Assembly (NCBI RefSeq): GCF_024753135.1
Contig: NZ_JANUGP010000014.1
Coordinates: 1 to 64,000 of the forward strand
Direction of reading: 5' to 3'
Length of the DNA stretch: 64,000 bases
Origin: Streptomyces pyxinicus
Lineage (GTDB): Bacteria; Actinomycetota; Actinomycetes; Streptomycetales; Streptomycetaceae
Shown: positions 50,051-58,300 of the stretch, one piece after another
Layout: each line of letters opens with the position of its first letter
Numbering within the stretch: position 1 is the first letter of the stretch
Program-made: the position numbers and the translations under genes
The notes under the pieces: model-generated
Databases searched by the model: none
What the model saw: only the letters and a program-made list of their open reading frames with translations
Told to the model about the DNA's origin: nothing

Positions 50051-50194
50051 ATGTCCGTGACGGAACGGATCAGGCGGTTCGTGAACAGCCCGCAGGGGCG
50101 TCGGGCGATGGAGAAGGTGCGGGAGGCGGCGGCCGACCCGCGCCGCCGCGCACAGGCACAGCGACTCATCAGCCGCCTGGGCAACCGCCGCTGA
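50051..50194 (+). CDS. 47-residue basic protein
   Basis: MSVTERIRRFVNSPQGRRAM opens a highly basic, helical 47-residue protein ending RLISRLGNRR. GAGGGAGGGAG precedes ATG 50051, an excellent ribosome-binding site. Codon bias is coding-like. It could be a nucleic-acid- or membrane-associated small protein; function unknown. Confidence 0.65.
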   Translation: MSVTERIRRFVNSPQGRRAMEKVREAAADPRRRAQAQRLISRLGNRR

Positions 50195-50212
50195 GGCGAC
50201 GACCACCGGCGG

Positions 50213-50713
50213 TCAGGAAGCCGACGTCGAGGGGAAGAGGCGCCCCAGCAGCCGGTGGGCGTGCGGAGTGACGGTCCAGCGGTCCTCCCACGCCCTCGGG
50301 CCGGGAGCGCTGCGCGGCGGTCCTTCGGGGGAGCCGCCCAGGGGCAGTACGGCGAAGCAGCGCTTCCCGCCCTCGGCGGGCTCGCACCCCCGCATGACGC
50401 CGAGCGCGTCGAGGAGGGCCAGGCCGCGCCCCCGCTCGGCGTAGGGCTCAGGCTCCGGGAGGGCAGGCGGAACCGGGCTGCCGTCGGTCACCCCGACGAT
50501 CAGGAACCCGGCGTCCAGGATCAGTTCCGCGCTGAGCCGGCCCCCCACGTGCAGCAGACCGTTGGTCAGCAGTTCGGAGGCCGTCAGCTCCAGCCTGGCG
50601 CCGTCCTCGTCGTCGAGGGCGACTCCCCACCACCGCACGGCCGCGCGCATCCGTCGTCGTACGGTGTGCACTGCGGCCGGTGTGGCGTCGAAGGTCCAGC
50701 GGATGCGGGGCAT
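50213..50713 (-). CDS. GHKL ATP-binding regulatory protein
   Basis: 166 residues: RLELTASELLTNGLLHVGG (N box), LIVGVTDGSPVPP, then AERGRGLALLDALGV (glycine box). Same broad family as the protein at 40197 but with a distinct C-terminal tail of about 40 residues. It lies 50 nt downstream of the XRE regulator on the same strand, an arrangement common in Streptomyces where a DNA-binding protein pairs with a small ATPase. Confidence 0.83.
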   Translation of the reverse strand: MPRIRWTFDATPAAVHTVRRRMRAAVRWWGVALDDEDGARLELTASELLTNGLLHVGGRLSAELILDAGFLIVGVTDGSPVPPALPEPEPYAERGRGLALLDALGVMRGCEPAEGGKRCFAVLPLGGSPEGPPRSAPGPRAWEDRWTVTPHAHRLLGRLFPSTSAS

Positions 50714-50763
50714 GCTCTCTCCTCGGCGGCGTGCGTCGTCTGCCGCCGCCGTGTGTTCGGTGG

Positions 50764-51726
50764 TCAGTGCGGGGAGTGTCCGGTCCGCCACGCGATCCCG
50801 TGGATTCCGGCGCCGCACTTGGCGGGGAGGACGTGGACGCTGTGCGACGCGTCGAGGGCGAGCGGGCGCAGGTCCTGGCGCTCCGCCCCGGAGGCGTCCC
50901 GGTAGTAGCCGTAGACCGCCGACGGCAGGCGCCGGGGGTGGAAGAAGATGTGCAGGAGGTACTGCCGTACCGGGACCGGCAGGGTCCTCTCGTGGTGAGT
51001 GGAGGGCTTCCAGCGCGGGCCGACGTCGAGGGTGTAGTCGACGATCGCCGTCTCGCCCCGGCGCAGCACGCGGCCGAAGCCGATGTCGAAGACCGCGGAG
51101 CCGAACTCCTGGCGGAAGCGCAGGGTTTCCAGCCGGCCGCAGTGGACGTTCACCTGCACCGAGGGCGTCTCCAGGTCGTCGAGGTTGTGGTGCGCGGTCA
51201 GATGCCGTACCCCGTCGTGGGTGGCCCGTACGACGTGGCTGACCGTGTACCGCGCGATGCACCCCTGCGCGTCCACCCGCACCGTCTCCTGGACGGAGAG
51301 GGTGACCAGGTGCTCGTTGAACCGGTAGGCGTCGGCGCCCAGGGCCCGTTCGAGCGGTGCGCCGGGACTCAGGATGCGCGACCAGGCTTCGGACATCTCG
51401 CTCGTGCCGGTGACCGCCCGGCCCCGGGGGCGGCGGTGGGCCAGCAGCGACTGGAGCGCCCCGCGCGGCACGTCCAGGATGGTCTCCAGCTCCGCCACGG
51501 CCCGCAGCGACTCGTGCCGCTCGGGCTGGCTGCGCCCGCGCTGCCAGTGGCTCAGCGTCACCGGGCTCACCGCGACGCCCCGCTCGCCGAGATGGTGGTG
51601 CAGCCGCTGGAGCGACAGCCCACTGGCCTTCAGCGCCTCGCGGAAGGCCTCGCCGAACGTGGCGGGGGCCGGCGGCCGGGTGTCGTCGGCGTGGTCTGCC
51701 GAGGGCCGGTGATCCGGCTGGTCCAT
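50764..51726 (-). CDS. XRE-type helix-turn-helix regulator with large C-terminal domain
   Basis: 320 residues. The HTH spans about 25-75 (FREALKASGLSLQRLHHHL, VSPVTLSHWQRG). The remaining 230 residues hold a beta-rich domain of unknown family, with GETAIVDYTLDVGPRWKPS and QYLLHIFFHPRRLP, perhaps a sensory domain. ATG 51726 was chosen; an upstream in-frame start at 51807 is possible but adds low-complexity sequence. Probably paired with the ATPase gene downstream. Confidence 0.83.
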   Translation of the reverse strand: MDQPDHRPSADHADDTRPPAPATFGEAFREALKASGLSLQRLHHHLGERGVAVSPVTLSHWQRGRSQPERHESLRAVAELETILDVPRGALQSLLAHRRPRGRAVTGTSEMSEAWSRILSPGAPLERALGADAYRFNEHLVTLSVQETVRVDAQGCIARYTVSHVVRATHDGVRHLTAHHNLDDLETPSVQVNVHCGRLETLRFRQEFGSAVFDIGFGRVLRRGETAIVDYTLDVGPRWKPSTHHERTLPVPVRQYLLHIFFHPRRLPSAVYGYYRDASGAERQDLRPLALDASHSVHVLPAKCGAGIHGIAWRTGHSPH

Positions 51727-51890
51727 GGGCACTCCCGGGACAGCGGTGGGCGCGGAGGCCGGCGGGACCGCCACGGTGGCCCGGGGCGGTCCCGCCCGGC
51801 GGATCACCGCCGGATGCTACCGGTCCGGTTCCCGCCGGCTCGGCGCGGCGTCTGGGGAGGCCGCCGCGACGAGGCCCGTGGGGGGACGGG

Positions 51891-53084
51891 TCAGGCGGTG
51901 TTGAGGGTCAGGCCGTAGTACTGGAGCGTGTCGCCGAGGGGCTGGAAGTAGGACGTGCCCTGTCCGTAGACGCCGTCGCACTGGTTGTCGGTCCGGCCGC
52001 CGGAGGTCATGCCCTGGCCCTGGTCGCCCGAGACCCAGGCACCGCCGCTGTCACCGCCGAGGACGCAGACGTTGCTCAGACCGAGGTTGGTCACGAGCGT
52101 CGCCGGCTGGCCGGGGTCGGTGTACGTCACCGAGTAGTCGTACGACTTGACGGAGCCGCAGGTCCAGTGCGAGGTGGCGCCGGACTTGCAGACGTCGGAG
52201 CCCACCGCGGCCCGCCGGCTGCCCTTGACGGCGACGTCGGCACCGTTGTTCCAGGTGCCGATCCGGGTGGCGATGGCGGTGCCGGAGTCGACCGAGGCGA
52301 GCCCCATGTCCACGCTGTTCTGCCCGTGGTGGAACCGGGTCCTGGTGCCCTTGGCGAAGTGGCTGCCGTCGTAGTACAGGTCGGGAAGGCTCTCGACGCA
52401 GTGCCCGGCGGTCACCAGCACCTGCTGTCCGGAGGAGGTGCGGGCGCCGAAGCCGACCGAGCAGTAGTGGTTGCCGTAGTCCATCCGGCTGCCCGGGTAG
52501 ACGGTGCCGGCCGTCGAGACGGCCCGGCCGCCGTCGTGCCGCACGGCGACCGCCGAGCCGAAGGAGGCGGCCTTCCGCAGGAACGCCGCGGTGCCGGCCG
52601 CCGAGGTGTCGCGGACCTGGACGACGACCTTGTCGGAGGCGGGGTCCACGCCCCAGCCCGATACGCCGGCGGGCGTGACGATCTCGGCGTACTTGTCCAA
52701 CGCGTCCTTGACGGAGGCCAGTTCACCGGCGCTGTGCGGGGCTATGCGCGCCTTGAGGCCGGCCGCCTCGACCGGGCGGGCGGTGGCGGCACCGGTGACG
52801 TTCACCGTCAGCCGGCCCGCGCCGTCGAAGAAGGCGCCGCGCGGGTCCGCGCCCGAGGTGCGCAGCGCCGTCTGCTGGCGGGCCTGCGAGTCCAATCTCC
52901 GTACGGCCGCGGCGTCGCTGACGCCGAGCGAGCCGGCCAGCGCGTGCACCATCTGCTGCTGGTAACGCCCGCTGGAAGCGGCGGAGTTCTGCGGGGTGGC
53001 GCCCTGCGCCGGGACCGCACTCGCGGACAGGACCAACGCCGCCGTGGCGGCGCCGGAGGCCAGGATTGCGCGTAGACGAAGCAC
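51891..53084 (-). CDS. Secreted S1 serine protease (streptogrisin-like)
   Basis: 397 residues: signal peptide to about 29 (VPAQGA), alpha-lytic-type propeptide (about 35-200, GVSGWGVDPASDKVVVQV), then the mature chymotrypsin fold. Triad: His in VTAGHCVE, Asp in SVDMGLASVD, Ser in LGGDSGGAWV. The propeptide assists folding and is cleaved off. The gene lies downstream of the GBL receptor gene across a 167-nt gap with an A/T-rich patch, so control by GBL signalling is possible but unproven. Confidence 0.95.
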   Translation of the reverse strand: MLRLRAILASGAATAALVLSASAVPAQGATPQNSAASSGRYQQQMVHALAGSLGVSDAAAVRRLDSQARQQTALRTSGADPRGAFFDGAGRLTVNVTGAATARPVEAAGLKARIAPHSAGELASVKDALDKYAEIVTPAGVSGWGVDPASDKVVVQVRDTSAAGTAAFLRKAASFGSAVAVRHDGGRAVSTAGTVYPGSRMDYGNHYCSVGFGARTSSGQQVLVTAGHCVESLPDLYYDGSHFAKGTRTRFHHGQNSVDMGLASVDSGTAIATRIGTWNNGADVAVKGSRRAAVGSDVCKSGATSHWTCGSVKSYDYSVTYTDPGQPATLVTNLGLSNVCVLGGDSGGAWVSGDQGQGMTSGGRTDNQCDGVYGQGTSYFQPLGDTLQYYGLTLNTA

Positions 53085-53214
53085 CTTGTCTCCATTTCCG
53101 GACGGCCGCCGACGGCGGCCCGTGGGGGAAGTGCGGATTACGTCCGGGGGGGCCGGCCGAATCCGCAGGAGAACTGTCCTGGCGCATGCGTGTCCCTGAC
53201 AAGGTCAGCGGGCG

Positions 53215-53255
53215 ACGCAAAAATTAACAGAACCGCGACTAACTGTTTTTGTCAG
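53215..53255 (-). promoter_or_regulatory. A/T-rich imperfect inverted repeat between receptor and protease genes
   Basis: AAAAATTAACAG ... CTGTTTTT flanks a CG-rich centre. It overlaps the receptor stop and is the most A/T-rich stretch of its region. In the minus direction it could be a terminator for the receptor gene, a promoter element, or an operator for the protease. Confidence 0.45.
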
Positions 53256-53926
53256 CCGTTCGAATTGCCCCCGGGGATCCCGCCCCGGGGGTCCTCGTCC
53301 GCGTGCGCGTCCTCGTCCGCGTACACGCGCCGCAGCAGGCCGGCCGGGTCCGGCTGCGCCTGGAGGCCGTCGAGCAGCAGCAGCCACAGGTCGTGCAGCC
53401 GCTGCTCGATGTGCGCGCGGCCGTCCAGGGCGTCGGAGACGGTGTGCAGCCCGAAGAAGGCGCAGACGACGCCGTGGGCCGCGGCGGGCGGCACCACGCG
53501 GGGGCCCAGCTCGCCGTTGTCCCGTGCCTCGGTGAGGAGTTCGGTGACCACGTCGATCCAGTCCACGAAGGGTGCGGGCAGCGGAGCCGGGATGGCCCGG
53601 TGCTCCATCCAGAGCCGGGAGCCCGCGCGCACCACCACGTCGTCACGGAACGCGCGGGCCACCGTGAAGCTGAGGGCCACCAGCTTCTCCAGGGCCGGCC
53701 GGTCGGCGGACCGGTGCCGGCTGATCATGCGCGGCCACGAGGCGAAGTGCTCCTCGATGACCGCGAGGGCCAGCTTTTCCTTGCTGGCGTAGTGGAAGTA
53801 GATGGCGCCGCTGGTGCGTCCGGAGAGCGCGCTGATATCGCTGATGCTGGTCCCGGCATAACCGCGTTCGTCGAACAGGTGTGCCGCGGTTTCCAGGAGG
53901 GTCTGCCGTGTGATTTTCGCCTGCAC
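53252..53926 (-). CDS. Gamma-butyrolactone receptor (ArpA/ScbR-type TetR repressor)
   Basis: 224 residues. TetR helix-turn-helix: TRQTLLETAAHLFDERGYAGTSISDI, then GRTSGAIYFHYASKEKLA, the form typical of GBL receptors. The ligand domain carries RAGSRLWMEHR and FVDWIDVVTELL, also receptor-like. Such repressors release DNA when a GBL binds, turning on antibiotic and morphology genes. It is divergent from an AfsA-type synthase gene, the standard pairing. The C-terminus is Glu/Asp/Gly-rich. Confidence 0.92.
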   Translation of the reverse strand: MQAKITRQTLLETAAHLFDERGYAGTSISDISALSGRTSGAIYFHYASKEKLALAVIEEHFASWPRMISRHRSADRPALEKLVALSFTVARAFRDDVVVRAGSRLWMEHRAIPAPLPAPFVDWIDVVTELLTEARDNGELGPRVVPPAAAHGVVCAFFGLHTVSDALDGRAHIEQRLHDLWLLLLDGLQAQPDPAGLLRRVYADEDAHADEDPRGGIPGGNSNG

Positions 53927-53935
53927 GCGTCACAA

Positions 53936-53964
53936 CCCGTTTCGAGGATGGAGTTCCTGTTTCG
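53936..53964. promoter_or_regulatory. 20-nt-spaced direct repeat in the receptor/AfsA divergent promoter
   Basis: CCCGTTTCG (53936-53944) recurs as CCTGTTTCG (53956-53964), start to start exactly 20 nt, close to two helical turns. It lies in the 121-nt space between two divergent genes where a receptor's autoregulatory element is expected. It is not a textbook ARE palindrome. Confidence 0.45.
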
Positions 53965-54047
53965 CTGGTATGCAATCTAACGCCTCGCCGCTGCACGTGA
54001 AGCCGTGTCGGTGTGCGGGATGCCCCGACTTGGGGTCTGCTGAGGCC

Positions 54048-55019
54048 ATGGACGCTCGACACGGTGGCGCCACCGGAGAACCGCGGGACCTGAGCTGGTC
54101 GCGGACGGTTCCCCGGGAACTGGTGCACCGGGTCTCGGTGGCGGAGGTGCTGCTCACCGACGTGCTGCGCGTCGACGAGGAGCACTTCGCGGCGGCGGCC
54201 TGCTGGCCCCGGTCTCATCCGACGTTCCCGGTCGACGGCCCCGCCCTCCACCATCCCCTGCTGGTCGTCGAGACGTTGCGCCAGCTCGGCATCTTCATCC
54301 CGCTCCGCCACTTCGGCGTGCCGGCCGACGCCCGGCTGCTCATCACGGATCTCCTCTTCACGTCCGAGCCGGCGGACCAGCCCCGGGTCGGTCATGGGGC
54401 GACGGAGGTCACCTGCCGGGTGCGGGTGACCGGGGTGCGGACCGACGGAGAGGGGACGGTCACGGCGCTCCGGCTCGACGTGCGCTTCCTGGCGGGCGGA
54501 GTGCCGTTCGCCAGGGCGGGCGGCGGTGCCCGGTTCCTGTCACCCGAACGGTACGCCGCGGTACGCCGGCCGTTGGCCCCGCCCCGGCACCGCAGGACAC
54601 ACGTGCAGCGGCCCGATCCGGCGATGCTCGGCCTGGCCCACGCCCGGGACCTGGTCGTCGGGCTGATCGGCGGACCGGGGCAGGCCGGCCCGGAGGATCC
54701 CCACCGCCCCGCCCCGCCCCGGAGCCTGGTGGTGGACGCGGCCGACCCGTTGCACCCGTTCTTCTTCGACCACCCCTCCGACCACGTCCCCGGCGTGGTC
54801 CTGCTGGAAGCCGCCCGGCAGGCCGCGGCGCTCGCCAGCGGCGGGACCCTCCTCCGGCCGACCGGGGGCCGGCTCGCGGCCCCGCACTTCACCGAGTTCA
54901 GCCCGGCCGCCCGGATCGTCTGCGTCCCCCACCACCGCACCTGCGTGTTCCGGATCGAACAGCTGGGGCAGCGTTGCGCCTTCGGTGTTTTGCACTACGC
55001 GTCACCCCACCGAGTGTAA
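54048..55019 (+). CDS. AfsA-type gamma-butyrolactone synthase
   Basis: 323 residues with two AfsA hotdog repeats: RSHPTF...HHPLLVVETLRQLGIFI (first) and HPFFFDHPSDHVPGVVLLEAARQAAA (second). AfsA enzymes condense dihydroxyacetone phosphate with a beta-ketoacyl-ACP to begin GBL or butenolide synthesis. ATG 54048 fits the family N-terminus (PRELVHRVSVAEVLLTD) and follows a weak GAGG. It is paired with the receptor gene and followed by a phosphatase gene. The partner butenolide reductase is not in the window. Confidence 0.92.
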   Translation: MDARHGGATGEPRDLSWSRTVPRELVHRVSVAEVLLTDVLRVDEEHFAAAACWPRSHPTFPVDGPALHHPLLVVETLRQLGIFIPLRHFGVPADARLLITDLLFTSEPADQPRVGHGATEVTCRVRVTGVRTDGEGTVTALRLDVRFLAGGVPFARAGGGARFLSPERYAAVRRPLAPPRHRRTHVQRPDPAMLGLAHARDLVVGLIGGPGQAGPEDPHRPAPPRSLVVDAADPLHPFFFDHPSDHVPGVVLLEAARQAAALASGGTLLRPTGGRLAAPHFTEFSPAARIVCVPHHRTCVFRIEQLGQRCAFGVLHYASPHRV

Positions 55020-55062
55020 CCAGCCGCAAGTCGTTGACTCCGATGAGTGACGGGGCCTAGCG

Positions 55063-55074
55063 TAACGATCGTTA
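55063..55074. promoter_or_regulatory. Perfect 12-bp palindrome upstream of the HAD phosphatase gene
   Basis: TAACGATCGTTA is an exact palindrome in the 227-nt leader between the AfsA gene and the HAD gene, in a region of relatively low G+C. Size and symmetry suit a TetR-family or other dimeric repressor, possibly the adjacent receptor. Confidence 0.6.
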
Positions 55075-55246
55075 TGTCCCGTGGTCGGACGCGGTCCGTG
55101 TGCTGTCCCCTGAGCATGTGCACAGCCGATTCCGCCTGCCCGACACCGCGCACCGTCGGCCGGACGGCCCGGTGCCTCTGGACGGCAGTGCCCGTCACCC
55201 GGCGGACCCAGGTACTCACGGGCACACTCCAACCGAAAGCACGCCC

Positions 55247-55987
55247 ATGACGCTCCATCGCATCCTGTCCTGGACACCCGCGGCCGTCGTCTTCGACTGC
55301 GACGGCACCCTGATGGACACCGAACGACACTGGGTGGAGGCCCGTCGGCAGACCTTCGACGCGGCCGGACTCACACCCCCGACCGACTTCGCCGAGCGGG
55401 CCAAGGGCCTGCACTACACCGAGTGCGGACAACTCATGGCCGACGAGACGGGCCGCCCCGAACTGGGCCCCGAACTCGCCGGCGAACTGCTGCGGCGCTT
55501 CCGGGTCCTGGTGCGCAGCAAGCCCCTGACGATGCCCGGCGCGCCGGAACTGGTCGAGGCCGCGGCCGCCTTCGCGCCCCTCGCCGTCGCCAGCAACTGC
55601 CCCCGCGAGGTCGTGGAGTCCAGCCTGGACAGCGCCGGCCTCCTGCACCGCTTCCAGACGGTGGTGGTCCCGGACGACGCGGTCCGGCCCAAGCCGTACC
55701 CGGACGTCTATCTGGCCGCCACCCAGGCCTGCGGGGCCTACCCGGGCGAGACCATGGCCGTCGAGGACACCCGGTGCGGGATCGTCGCCGCCGTCCGGGC
55801 CGGCCTCCGGGTGGTGGGCGCGGGCCCCTGGCCCGGCGAGGAGACGGCGTCCCTGGTCGACCTGTGGGTGGAGACCCTCGCGGACCCGCAGATCAGCGGC
55901 TGGGCCGCCCAGCGGTCCTCGGTGCGCACGCCCCCGCAGGCGACCCGGGCACCGTCCGAGGACCGGCTGCGGTCCGGGGCCCACTGA
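55247..55987 (+). CDS. HAD-superfamily phosphatase (probable GBL-pathway phosphatase)
   Basis: 246 residues. HAD motif I VVFDCDGTLMDTE, motif II VASNCPREVV, motif III KPYPDVYLAA and motif IV VEDTRCGIVAAV are all present, with a helical cap as in beta-phosphoglucomutase-like enzymes. GBL assembly by AfsA leaves a phosphate that must be removed; HAD genes lie beside synthase genes in other Streptomyces (srrP of S. rochei). This gene fits that step. ATG 55247. The last 30 residues are an unmatched basic tail. Confidence 0.85.
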   Translation: MTLHRILSWTPAAVVFDCDGTLMDTERHWVEARRQTFDAAGLTPPTDFAERAKGLHYTECGQLMADETGRPELGPELAGELLRRFRVLVRSKPLTMPGAPELVEAAAAFAPLAVASNCPREVVESSLDSAGLLHRFQTVVVPDDAVRPKPYPDVYLAATQACGAYPGETMAVEDTRCGIVAAVRAGLRVVGAGPWPGEETASLVDLWVETLADPQISGWAAQRSSVRTPPQATRAPSEDRLRSGAH

Positions 55988-56006
55988 GCGGGAGCGGTCC
56001 CTCGGT

Positions 56007-56138
56007 TCAGCGGGCGCGCTCGTACTCGGCCTGGGGCAGCGGGGTGTGCTTCTTCCCGCTGCCGGGACGGTCCGTGGAAGCCGAGAAGACGGACGGGGCC
56101 AGAGGGAGGCCCGCGTGCTCCGCCCACCGCATCGTCAT
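56007..56138 (-). CDS. Possible 43-residue ORF between HAD and cobL genes
   Basis: MTMRWAEHAGLPLAPSVFSA begins a frame with nearly all G/C third positions, ending QAEYERAR. Coding bias extends further upstream in the same frame (up to about 56200), so the true start may be a non-ATG codon or the 5' end may be lost. No family recognised. It is convergent with the HAD gene and divergent from cobL. Confidence 0.4.
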   Translation of the reverse strand: MTMRWAEHAGLPLAPSVFSASTDRPGSGKKHTPLPQAEYERAR

Positions 56139-56239
56139 GCGCGACAAGGCCGGCCCGGAGAGCAACCCGGACTCCGGCGCGCGGACGATCGCCCAGTAGA
56201 GTGCGCCTCTGTCGTCCCCTGACCTTGAGGTATCGAACC

Positions 56240-57502
56240 GTGGCCCCCGCTCGACCCGCACCGCCCCCCGCCGTCACCGTCGTCGGGATCGGTGCCGACG
56301 GCTGGCAGGGACTGCCCGAGGGCTCCCGAGCGGAACTGCGCGCGGCCGAGGTCCTCCTCGGGGGTCCGCGCCAGCTGGACCTGCTGCCGCCCGAGTGCGG
56401 TGGGGAGCGCGTCGGCTGGCCCAGCCCGCTGCGCCCCGCCGTCGCCGGGCTGCTCGCCGCCCACGCGGGGCGCCGGCTGGTCGTCCTGGCCAGCGGCGAC
56501 CCGATGTTCTACGGCATCGGACGCGCCCTCGCCGAGGAGGCGGGCGCGCTGCGGGTGCTGCCCCACCCGTCGTCGGTCTCCCACGCCACCGCCCGCCTGG
56601 GCTGGCCGCGGGAGGACACCGAGGTCGTCACGCTCGTCGGCCGCCCCGCCGCCCGGCTCGCCGCCGCCCTGCACGACGGCCGGCGTCTCCTCGTCCTCAG
56701 TGCCGGCGCCGGCACCCCCGCCGAGGTCGCCGCCCTCCTGCGGGACCGCGGCTTCGGACCGAGCCGGATGCGCGTGCTGGAGCAGCTCGGCGGGCACCGG
56801 GAACGCGTGAGCGCCGAGGCCACCGCCGACGACTGGGCGGAGGCCGGCCCGTCCGGCGATCCGCTCAACATCGTCGCCGTCGAGTGCCGCCGGGCACCGA
56901 GCGCCCTGCGCCTCGGCGCGGTGCCCGGACTGCCCGACGAGGCCTACGAGCACGACGGACAGCTCACCAAGAGGCACGTCCGGGCCGCCACGCTCGGCGC
57001 CCTCGCCCCGGCCCCCGGCGAACTGCTGTGGGACATCGGCGGCGGCTCCGGCTCGATCGCCGTCGAGTGGATGCGCACCCACCCCTCCTGCCGGGCGATC
57101 ACCGTCGAACGCGACCCGGTGCGCGCCGAACGCATCACCCGCAACGCCGACCGGCTCGGCGTGCCCGCCCTCCGCGTCGTCACCGGTGCCGCACCCGCCG
57201 CTCTCACCGAACTCCCCACCCCCGACGCCGTGTTCGTCGGCGGCGGGCTCACCGCGCCGGGCCTCCTCGACGCCTGCTGGGCGGCGCTCGGCATCGGCGG
57301 CCGGCTGGTCGCGAACACCGTCACGCTGGAATCCGAGGCGGTGCTCGCCACCGCCCACCGCCGGTACGGCGGCGAGCTGGTGCGGCTCGCGGTGGCGCAC
57401 GCCGTACCCGTGGGCGGCTTCACCGGCTGGCGCCAGGCCATGCCGGTCACCCAGTGGGCCGTACAGAAGACCGACATCCCCCTCGCAGGAGCAGACAGAT
57501 GA
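56240..57502 (+). CDS. cobL: Precorrin-6Y C5,15-methyltransferase (decarboxylating)
   Basis: 420 residues from GTG 56240. The N-terminal half (about 10-200) is a tetrapyrrole methylase (VTVVGIGADGWQGL, VVLASGDPMFYGIG). The C-terminal half (about 230-420) is a CbiT-like SAM domain (LLWDIGGGSGSIAVEWM). The fusion methylates C5 and C15 and removes the C12 acetate carboxyl in the cobalamin ring. A longer in-frame start at 56201 exists, but the GTG fits the family N-terminus. The stop overlaps cobM (ATGA). Confidence 0.95.
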   Translation: MAPARPAPPPAVTVVGIGADGWQGLPEGSRAELRAAEVLLGGPRQLDLLPPECGGERVGWPSPLRPAVAGLLAAHAGRRLVVLASGDPMFYGIGRALAEEAGALRVLPHPSSVSHATARLGWPREDTEVVTLVGRPAARLAAALHDGRRLLVLSAGAGTPAEVAALLRDRGFGPSRMRVLEQLGGHRERVSAEATADDWAEAGPSGDPLNIVAVECRRAPSALRLGAVPGLPDEAYEHDGQLTKRHVRAATLGALAPAPGELLWDIGGGSGSIAVEWMRTHPSCRAITVERDPVRAERITRNADRLGVPALRVVTGAAPAALTELPTPDAVFVGGGLTAPGLLDACWAALGIGGRLVANTVTLESEAVLATAHRRYGGELVRLAVAHAVPVGGFTGWRQAMPVTQWAVQKTDIPLAGADR

Positions 57503-58248
57503 CCGTGTACTTCATCGGTGCCGGCCCCGGCGCCGCCGACCTGATCACGGTGCGCGGCGCCCGGACCCTCGCCGCGTGCCGGGTCTGCCTGTACGCGGGC
57601 AGCCTGGTCCCGCGCGACCTGCTCGCCGAATGCCCGCCGGACGCACGCCTGGTGGACACCGCCCAGCTCGATCTGGACCAGATCACCGCCGAGTTGGTCC
57701 GCGCCCACCAGGAGGGTCACGACGTGGCCCGGCTGCACTCCGGGGACCCGTCCGTGTTCAGCGCGGTCGCCGAGCAGATGCGGCGCCTCGACGCGGCCGG
57801 GATCCCCTACGAAGTGGTGCCCGGCGTACCGGCGTTCGCCGCCGCGGCCGCCGCCCTCAAGCGGGAGCTGACCGTGCCGACCGTCGGCCAGACCGTCATC
57901 CTCACCCGCGTCGCCCAGCGCGCCACCGCCATGCCCGAGGGCGAGGACCTGGCCACCCTCGGCCGCAGCGGCGCCCTGCTCGTGCTGCACCTGGCCGCCG
58001 GCTACGTGGACCGGGTGGTGGCGGAACTCCTGCCGCACTACGGCGCCGACTGTCCCGCCGCCGTCGTCGCCTACGCCTCCCGCCCGGACGAGCTGGTCAT
58101 CCGGGGCACCCTGGACGAGATCGCCCCGAAGGTGCGGGAGGCCGGTGTGCTACGCACCGCCGTGATCATGGTGGGACGGACGCTGGGCGCGGAGCAGTTC
58201 CGCGACAGCCACCTGTACTCGCCCGAGCGCGAGCGGCACGTCTGCTGA
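57499..58248 (+). CDS. cobM: Precorrin-4 C11-methyltransferase
   Basis: 249 residues of the SAM-dependent tetrapyrrole methylase family: VYFIGAGPGAADLITVRGA, CLYAGSLVPRDLLA, ARLHSGDPSVFSAVAEQM and VPGVPAFAAAAAAL. The YAGSL segment is typical of CobM/CbiF. It methylates C11 of precorrin-4. Translationally coupled to cobL and convergent with cbiD. Confidence 0.95.
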   Translation: MTVYFIGAGPGAADLITVRGARTLAACRVCLYAGSLVPRDLLAECPPDARLVDTAQLDLDQITAELVRAHQEGHDVARLHSGDPSVFSAVAEQMRRLDAAGIPYEVVPGVPAFAAAAAALKRELTVPTVGQTVILTRVAQRATAMPEGEDLATLGRSGALLVLHLAAGYVDRVVAELLPHYGADCPAAVVAYASRPDELVIRGTLDEIAPKVREAGVLRTAVIMVGRTLGAEQFRDSHLYSPERERHVC

Positions 58249-58300
58249 CGGCGAGCGGACCGCCGCCCGGAGCCGGCGCCACGGACACCGGCAGACACGC

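Noticed and set aside
53931..54047. Classical ARE palindrome for the butyrolactone receptor
   Set aside because: No full inverted repeat matching the consensus was found; only the direct repeat is reported, at low confidence.
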